Source of the DNA: Anaerobutyricum hallii
GTDB lineage: Bacteria > Bacillota > Clostridia > Lachnospirales > Lachnospiraceae
NCBI RefSeq assembly: GCF_900209925.1
Contig: NZ_LT907978.1
Span: 480,001 to 544,000 of the forward strand
Direction of reading: 5' to 3'
DNA: 64,000 nucleotides
Made by a program: the position numbers and the translations under genes. The notes beneath the pieces were generated by a model that was given only the letters and a program-made list of their open reading frames with translations, had not been told where the DNA came from and searched no databases. Shown in pieces: positions 59,767-64,000 of the stretch (position 1 is the stretch's first letter; each line of letters begins with the position of its first letter).

Positions 59767-59835
59767 AAAAAAGAAATACTGCCCTATCCCAGATGCGACT
59801 ACAGAGCAGATGGGATAGGGCAGTATTTCTTTTTT
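59767..59835. repeat. 69-bp perfect hairpin element
   Basis: Perfect 25-bp arms (59767-59791 and 59811-59835; core TACTGCCCTATCCCA) enclose 19 bp. It sits directly before the Rpn remnant and joins unrelated minus-strand sequence to it, as if inserted at the break. Confidence 0.8.
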
Positions 59836-60201
59836 CGTCTACACGAAATCTACAAACTAGTACTTCATCGTTTACTTGGGGCATTATTATCTGCTAAACT
59901 GGATGTAAATACGAAATTGGATATTATAGGAAATGAGTTTGATATTCCATTGGAAAGTGATATTAGAAGGGATGTGAATGATATGTGTAATCTGAGCCAG
60001 GGAATAAAAGAACAGGCATATGTGGAAGGTACTGAGAATGGAATCGCCATTGGAAAACAGGAAGGAATCACTATTGGAAAACGAGAAGGAATTGCCGAGA
60101 CTATAGTTAAGATGTACCGAAAAGGATATGAAGCAGAGCAGATAAGCGATATATTAGATATGGAAGTTGAGGAGGTACGGGAAATTATAGAGAATGAGTA
60201 A
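59836..60201 (+). pseudogene. C-terminal remnant of an Rpn/PD-(D/E)XK transposase-like protein
   Basis: About 120 codons encode HRLLGALLSAKLDVNTKLDI, then ESDIRRDVNDMCNLSQGIKE, a GxxxGxxxG-type repeat (GIAIGKQEGITIGKREGI) and a terminal helical hairpin (EAEQISDILDMEVEEVREI). This is the tail found on Rpn-type recombination-promoting nucleases. The nuclease domain is missing; upstream is the 69-bp hairpin. A second copy of the same tail is at 63560-63971. Confidence 0.75.
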
Positions 60202-60257
60202 TTCAGTCCAATCTAATAGATAAAAAAGAAAACTATAACTCTGTCTTTGACAGTTGT

Positions 60258-60312
60258 AAGGATAAAAAACAGCCATAGAGCCTTTATTTAAGAGCTTTTT
60301 GGCTGTTTTATT
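60258..60312 (+). terminator. Terminator after the Rpn remnant
   Basis: AACAGCCA pairs with TGGCTGTT with an inner GAGC/GCTC-like pairing, followed by a T-rich stretch. Confidence 0.55.
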
Positions 60313-60379
60313 TTTTGCAGCGATATGTGCTTGTGCTATTTACCGTTTTGCTTCTTATTTAGTTGTATCGATTATTATT

Positions 60380-60648
60380 CTTCCTCTGCAGGTGGGAGAT
60401 GAATTTCATAAAAACAAAAAAGAACACTTGTTCAACAGTGCGATCCATGGTATAATAAAGTCAGTCGAAAACATAAATTATTAGATGTCCGAATCCGGAG
60501 AAGTTGATAATAAGAAAATATGCCCGTATTCGGGCAAAAGAATCGCGGGGCACGCGAGGATAGCTTGTAGATACTTGGCTCAGTAGAGCCATTGAGCAAG
60601 AAGCCCTCACTTCAAAGTCAGGGATTTAAGTGGTGGGAGCATGTCACT
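60380..60648 (+). mobile_element. 269-bp internal-deletion derivative of the IS605-type element
   Basis: Its left ~110 bp match the left end of the element at 61854 (CTTCCTCTGCAGGTGGGAGA start, ATCCATGGTATAATA). Its right ~125 bp match the right end before 63403 (GAATCGCGGGGCACGCGAGG, GTGGTGGGAGCATGTCAC). tnpA and tnpB are absent. It keeps the sequence that forms the 3' part of a TnpB guide RNA and could be moved in trans. A 61-codon frame starting at 60299 in this area is not convincing. Confidence 0.85.
60530..60648 (+). ncRNA. Solo TnpB guide-RNA (omegaRNA-like) scaffold
   Basis: Nearly identical to the right-end segment after tnpB at 63285-63403, ending in the hairpin around CCCTCAC...GTGGTGGG and GCATGTCAC. 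If transcribed, the guide would be the flanking sequence starting about 60648 (TGTTAAAATCATG). Transcription is not shown. Confidence 0.5.
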
Positions 60649-60834
60649 GTTAAAATCATGAAATAATTATAAAACTTTTTGTTCTATTTTTACTCATATT
60701 TTTTAACACATTGATGCGATTGGGGCAGGGGTTACAGTTTGCTTTCTGTCAGTATCAGTGTCCATACCGGTCCGGATACCGTTGGTATTGGTATCAGTTT
60801 CAGATAGAACGTTCAGAAAGGAGCAAAGTATCAT

Positions 60835-61734
60835 ATGTTTCAAATTTTTGTTGATTCCGCAGCCAATTTACCAGCTGTGATTGCAAAAAAATATAACATC
60901 CATGTCATTTCTTTTGTTAATCTGATTTCGGGTAAGGAGGTTACCTGTTATAATCCAGATCTTTCGCCTGAAGAAGAGCGCCAGAAAGGTACAGAGTATT
61001 ATAATGCCATGCGTGAGGGTTGCGAGATTAAAACGGGGCTGATCAGTACAGCAACTTTTGAAGAAGAGTTTGAAAAGGTATTACAGGCAGATCAGGATGT
61101 CTTATATTTTTCTTTGAGTAAAAATATTAGTGGGAATTATAATTCTGCAAGATTAGCGGCAGAAGAAGTAATGGATAAGGAGATCAATGGTCGTAAAATA
61201 CGCTTAATCGATACGCTTAATGCTTCGCTTGCGCAGGGGATTCTTGCTATATATGCCAGTGAGATGAGAGATAAAGGTATGACTGTTGATGAAGCTGCGG
61301 ATATTATGGAAAGCTATGTCGGAAAAATGAATGGTGTGTTTACTGTTGGAGATCTTAAGTATCTTTCCCGGACAGGCCGGATTAAGGGAAGTGTTGCCAC
61401 GATTGGAAATGTCCTCAAGATTAAACCTATATTAAGAGGGGATAAAGATGGATATATTGTCACTTATAAAAATGTTCGTGGCCGTAAATCCGCTTTAAAT
61501 ACTCTGGTGAATCTGGTTTGCAATAATATCGTAGATCCGGAACAACAGATTATTGGTATTGCTCATGCCGATGCCTACGAAGATTCCCTTTATATTATGA
61601 ATAAAATACAAGAAAGAATCAAAGTACGAGATTTTATTAATACTTCCTATGATTTTTGTACAGGAAGTCATGTCGGTCCAGATACGATCGCACTGTTTTT
61701 CCTTGGTAATGACAGGGAGTTATCACAAAATTAA
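60835..61734 (+). CDS. DegV family fatty-acid-binding protein
   Basis: The 299-residue protein matches DegV (FVDSAANLPAVIAKKYNIHV, FSLSKNISGNYNSARLAAEE, KYLSRTGRIKGSVATIGN). DegV/FakB-type proteins bind a fatty acid for phosphorylation by FakA-type kinases, feeding exogenous fatty acids into phospholipids. Start ATG 60835 after GAAAGGAG. A terminator follows. It stands alone between the two related IS-type elements. Confidence 0.95.
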   Translation: MFQIFVDSAANLPAVIAKKYNIHVISFVNLISGKEVTCYNPDLSPEEERQKGTEYYNAMREGCEIKTGLISTATFEEEFEKVLQADQDVLYFSLSKNISGNYNSARLAAEEVMDKEINGRKIRLIDTLNASLAQGILAIYASEMRDKGMTVDEAADIMESYVGKMNGVFTVGDLKYLSRTGRIKGSVATIGNVLKIKPILRGDKDGYIVTYKNVRGRKSALNTLVNLVCNNIVDPEQQIIGIAHADAYEDSLYIMNKIQERIKVRDFINTSYDFCTGSHVGPDTIALFFLGNDRELSQN

Positions 61735-61748
61735 TATCAAAATTTTTT

Positions 61749-61786
61749 AAACGGCGTAAATCCAAGATGTGATTTGCGCCGTTTTA
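61749..61786 (+). terminator. Terminator after degV
   Basis: AACGGCGTAAATC pairs with GATTTGCGCCGTT around CAAGATGT, followed by TT. Confidence 0.9.
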
Positions 61787-61968
61787 TAGTGCTATTGCAA
61801 ATGAGATGTCATAAGACAACTTATGATTTTAACATAATATAGCAAGAATTCTCCTTCCTCTGCAGGTGGGAGATGAATTGCGTAAAAACAAAAAAGAGAA
61901 CACTTGTTCAATGACACAATCCATGGTATAATAGAGTCAGTAGAAAAGGAAAAATAAATCATAATGCG

Positions 61969-62173
61969 CAGCCGAGAACGGAACTTAGTAAATTTATCAA
62001 TGCCTGTAAAAGCACCAGTAGCAGACTATTGAAAAAGGAGTATCTGGAAATCAGGGAAAAGCTTTGGAAAGAAGCCTTTTGGAGTCAGAGTTTCTGCCCT
62101 GCTGACAGCAGGAGGGGTTCTAGTAGAAGTAATCCATCAAGACATTGAAACCCAGGGAGGGAAAGAGTATTGA
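61969..62173 (+). pseudogene. tnpA: 3' remnant of tnpA (Y1 transposase)
   Basis: About 68 codons of a Y1 transposase C-terminus remain: ELSKFINACKSTSSRLLKKE, EKLWKEAFWSQSFC, then after one extra C (in TGCCCTGCTG) LLTAGGVLVEVIHQDIE. The catalytic HUH motif and Tyr are gone. Its TGA (62171-62173) overlaps the TTG start of tnpB. Confidence 0.85.
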
Positions 62174-63274
62174 ACATAGCATATCGTTTCCGAATTTATC
62201 CGACAGAAGAACAGAAGATACTTCTTGGCAAAACATTTGGCTGTTGTCGTTTTCTGTATAATCAGATGCTCAATGATAAGATCCGGGAGTATGAAAAGAC
62301 AAAGAAAATGTTAAAAAACACACCGGCCATGTATAAAAAGGAATATCCATTTCTGAAGGAAGTAGATTCGCTGGCGCTGGCAAATGTCCAGCTTCATCTG
62401 GAAAAGGCCTATAAGAATTTTTTTCGGGATCCCAAGATTGGATTTCCAAGGTTTAAGTCAAAACATCATTCCAAAAACAGCTATACAACGAATGTGGTCA
62501 ATGGAAATATCCTGGTGGAAAGTAAGCGGATCCGGCTTCCTAAATTAAAATGGATTGCCATGAAAAAACACAGGGAGCCAGCAGAAGGCCTTCGCCTGAA
62601 ATCAGTGACGGGTTAGTATGGAACCATCCGGAAAATACTTTGCAAACCTGCTTTATGAAGGATACAGCTGTGAAAACCAAGCTGCTGAACCGGATTACAG
62701 TACTGCAAAGATACTTGGGATTGATTATGCAATGCAGGGAATGGCAGTGTTTTCAGAAAAGGTTGAGACGGAAGAAGCAGGATTTTTTAGAAAAAATGAA
62801 AAAAGACTGGCAAGGGAGCAGAGAAAGTTATCAAGATGCGTACGGGGAAGCCATAATTATGAACTGCAGAAAAAGAAAGTTGCCAGATGTCATGAAAAGA
62901 TACGAAATCAGCGAAGAGATCATCTGCACAAACTTAGCCGAAAAATTGCAGACGGTTATGATGCAGCTGCAGTGGAAGATATCGATATGAAAGCAATGGG
63001 TCAGTGCCTGCATTTCGGAAAAAGCGTACAGGATAATGGATATGGCTTGTTCAGGGAAATGTTAGACTATAAGCTGGCGTGGAAAGGAAAGAAAATGGTA
63101 AAGGTAGACCGTTTCTTTCCTTCCAGTAAAAAATGCTGTAAATGTGGAAGGATAAAGAAAGAGCTGAAATTATCCGAAAGAGTCTATCACTGTGTGTGTG
63201 GAAATAAGATGGACAGAGATCGTAATGCAGCAATCAACATACGTGAAGAGGCAAGAAGGATGTTGACAGCATAA
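62170..63274 (+). pseudogene. tnpB: tnpB with a single-base frameshift
   Basis: The first 148 codons (RFRIYPTEEQKILLGKTFGC, FPRFKSKH) and the last 218 codons are in different frames. An extra G in ACGGGTTAG (62610-62612) explains the break; with GG the frame would read SVT-VSMEPSGKYF. All RuvC residues are present (ILGIDYAMQG, VEDIDMKAM, DRDRNAAINI), as is the zinc finger CCKCGRIKKE...CVCG. Otherwise it is a full ~368-aa RNA-guided nuclease. Confidence 0.9.
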
Positions 63275-63284
63275 ACTGTCCGTA

Positions 63285-63403
63285 TCCGGGCCAAAGAATC
63301 GCGGGGCACGCGAGGATAGCTTGTAGATACTTGGCTCAGTAGAGCCATTGAGCAAGAAGCCCCCACTTCAAAATCTATGATTTAAGTGGTGGGAGCATGT
63401 CAC
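63285..63403 (+). ncRNA. TnpB guide-RNA (omegaRNA-like) 3' region
   Basis: The conserved segment after the tnpB stop folds into GC-rich hairpins (CGCGGGGCACGCG; GGCTCAGTAGAGCC; CCCCCACTTC...AAGTGGTGGG) and ends at the right end of the element, where guide RNAs of this class continue into flanking DNA. The guide would begin near 63403 (TACGATGTACAGG). Confidence 0.6.
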
Positions 63404-63407
63404 TACG

Positions 63408-63971
63408 ATGTACAGGAGGCTTTTTTGTATGAATATGTCGCAAAACTGTATGAATTATATTCATTTTACACAGGAAAGTGTAGTCGGTACATATCAATGG
63501 AAAGGTGATATAGACCTTGCAAATATTGTTTTAATAGGTTTAGCAGAAGACCTTCCAGAAAAAGAAGAGAAATATGAACTTCATCGTTTGCTGGGAGCAT
63601 TATTATCTGCTAAATTGGATGTAGATGAGAAGTTTGACATTATAATACAAACGAAATTATCCTATATAAAAGCAGTATTAAAAAACAGATATTAATAAAA
63701 GCAGTCATTCTCCATTTACAAAACTATAGCAAGAGAATATCTGAAAAAGGAAAATCCTGGTAAATAACAAAAAGAAAAGTATTTGCTATGAAGATATAGC
63801 ATGAGATATAATGAAAGTGACATTAGAAAGGATGTGAATGATATGTGTAATCTGAGTCAGGGAATAAAAGAACAGGCATATGCAGAGGGAACGGAAAATG
63901 GCATTGTGAAAGGTGTTGCTATTGGAAAACAGGAAGGAATTGCCGAGACTATAGTTAAGAGGTATCGGTGA
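63408..63971 (+). pseudogene. Second Rpn-type remnant
   Basis: Peptides YQWKGDIDLANIVLIGLAED and HRLLGALLSAKLDVDEKFDI (63500-63650) belong to the C-terminal region of an Rpn-type protein. About 150 bp of foreign AT-rich sequence follow, then the frame resumes with ESDIRKDVNDMCNLSQGIKE and GIVKGVAIGKQEGIAE to TGA at 63971. The first copy (59836-60201) lacks this insertion and runs 25 residues longer. Beyond 63971 the window ends. Confidence 0.7.
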
Positions 63972-64000
63972 TGATTTTGTATCATGGGAGTAATGTAACC

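Larger units (their letters stand above)
61854..63403 (+). mobile_element. IS200/IS605-type element, decayed
   Basis: The left end starts CTTCCTCTGCAGG and the right end finishes GAGCATGTCAC, both shared with the 269-bp derivative at 60380. Inside are a truncated tnpA and a frameshifted tnpB, overlapping at TATTGA. No terminal inverted repeats or target duplications, as expected for this class. It lies upstream of an Rpn remnant. Confidence 0.85.

Noticed and set aside
60299-60484. 61-codon open frame beginning at 60299
   Set aside because: It starts in a terminator and runs through the left end of the IS-derived element, with no ribosome site or protein resemblance.

Overview
The window looks like chromosome from a low-to-mid GC anaerobic Firmicute, most likely Lachnospiraceae. 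The evidence is AT-rich housekeeping genes with strong Shine-Dalgarno sites (meso-diaminopimelate dehydrogenase, DegV), TnpV and large serine recombinases of the Tn4451 type, MobV and primase modules, and LytTR/DUF3021 operons. No rRNA, tRNA or CRISPR array was seen. Much of the window is accessory DNA, and several genes are broken in ways that can be reconstructed.

1-7.4 kb: a partial leftward gene of unknown function; a 51-aa protein gene preceded by three 11-bp direct repeats; a leftward Abi_2 (AbiD/F-type HEPN) gene preceded by its own promoter, a short structured RNA and a terminator; then, rightward, a 991-aa primase-helicase-PLD-like protein (TOTE-type), a large serine recombinase and a DUF6061 protein.

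7.4-26.2 kb: a visibly more GC-rich integrative and mobilizable element. Its cargo is a MerR/ABC/TetR/ABC block, a LytTR-DUF3021-ABC operon, a DUF6076-MerR(TipA-like)-sigma-like operon and a MarR-flavodoxin-membrane protein operon. Its core is a CHC2 primase, a D5-like primase/helicase, an array of hairpins, a MobV oriT and relaxase, a small HTH protein and a second large serine recombinase that probably starts at CTG.

26.2-40.4 kb: a graveyard. It holds a DUF1016 nuclease gene with three in-frame stops, the last ~100 codons of a third serine recombinase, tnpV with an amber codon, an intact two-component system with an FtsX-type ABC transporter, a headless MobA/L relaxase joined to a headless VanY-like peptidase, and an ECF sigma/ABC operon. 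The permease of that operon is split by an IS3-family element with a 3-bp duplication. A second copy of the 11-bp-repeat/small-protein unit follows.

40.6-45.6 kb: LacI-family regulator plus MATE exporter (ended by a palindromic element), a membrane GGDEF protein, and a 5'-truncated glucose/GlcNAc-type PTS permease.

45.6-55.6 kb: the most coherent system in the window. A promoter, a class I c-di-GMP riboswitch and an intrinsic terminator precede a six-gene run: a type IV pilin-like protein, a GGDEF protein with a degenerate motif, a degenerate-GGDEF/intact-EAL protein, a REC-HD-GYP-GGDEF response regulator, a sugar-binding-type lipoprotein and a membrane GGDEF protein. The operon can therefore read, make and destroy the ligand of its own leader while expressing an orphan pilin.

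55.6-64 kb: a Lon-like AAA ATPase without a protease domain, ddh, a YjbR-MGMT fusion with PCFRV in place of PCHRV, three different palindromic elements, DegV, an IS200/IS605-type element with truncated tnpA and frameshifted tnpB, a 269-bp internal-deletion derivative of that element, and remnants of a PD-(D/E)XK transposase-like (Rpn) gene.
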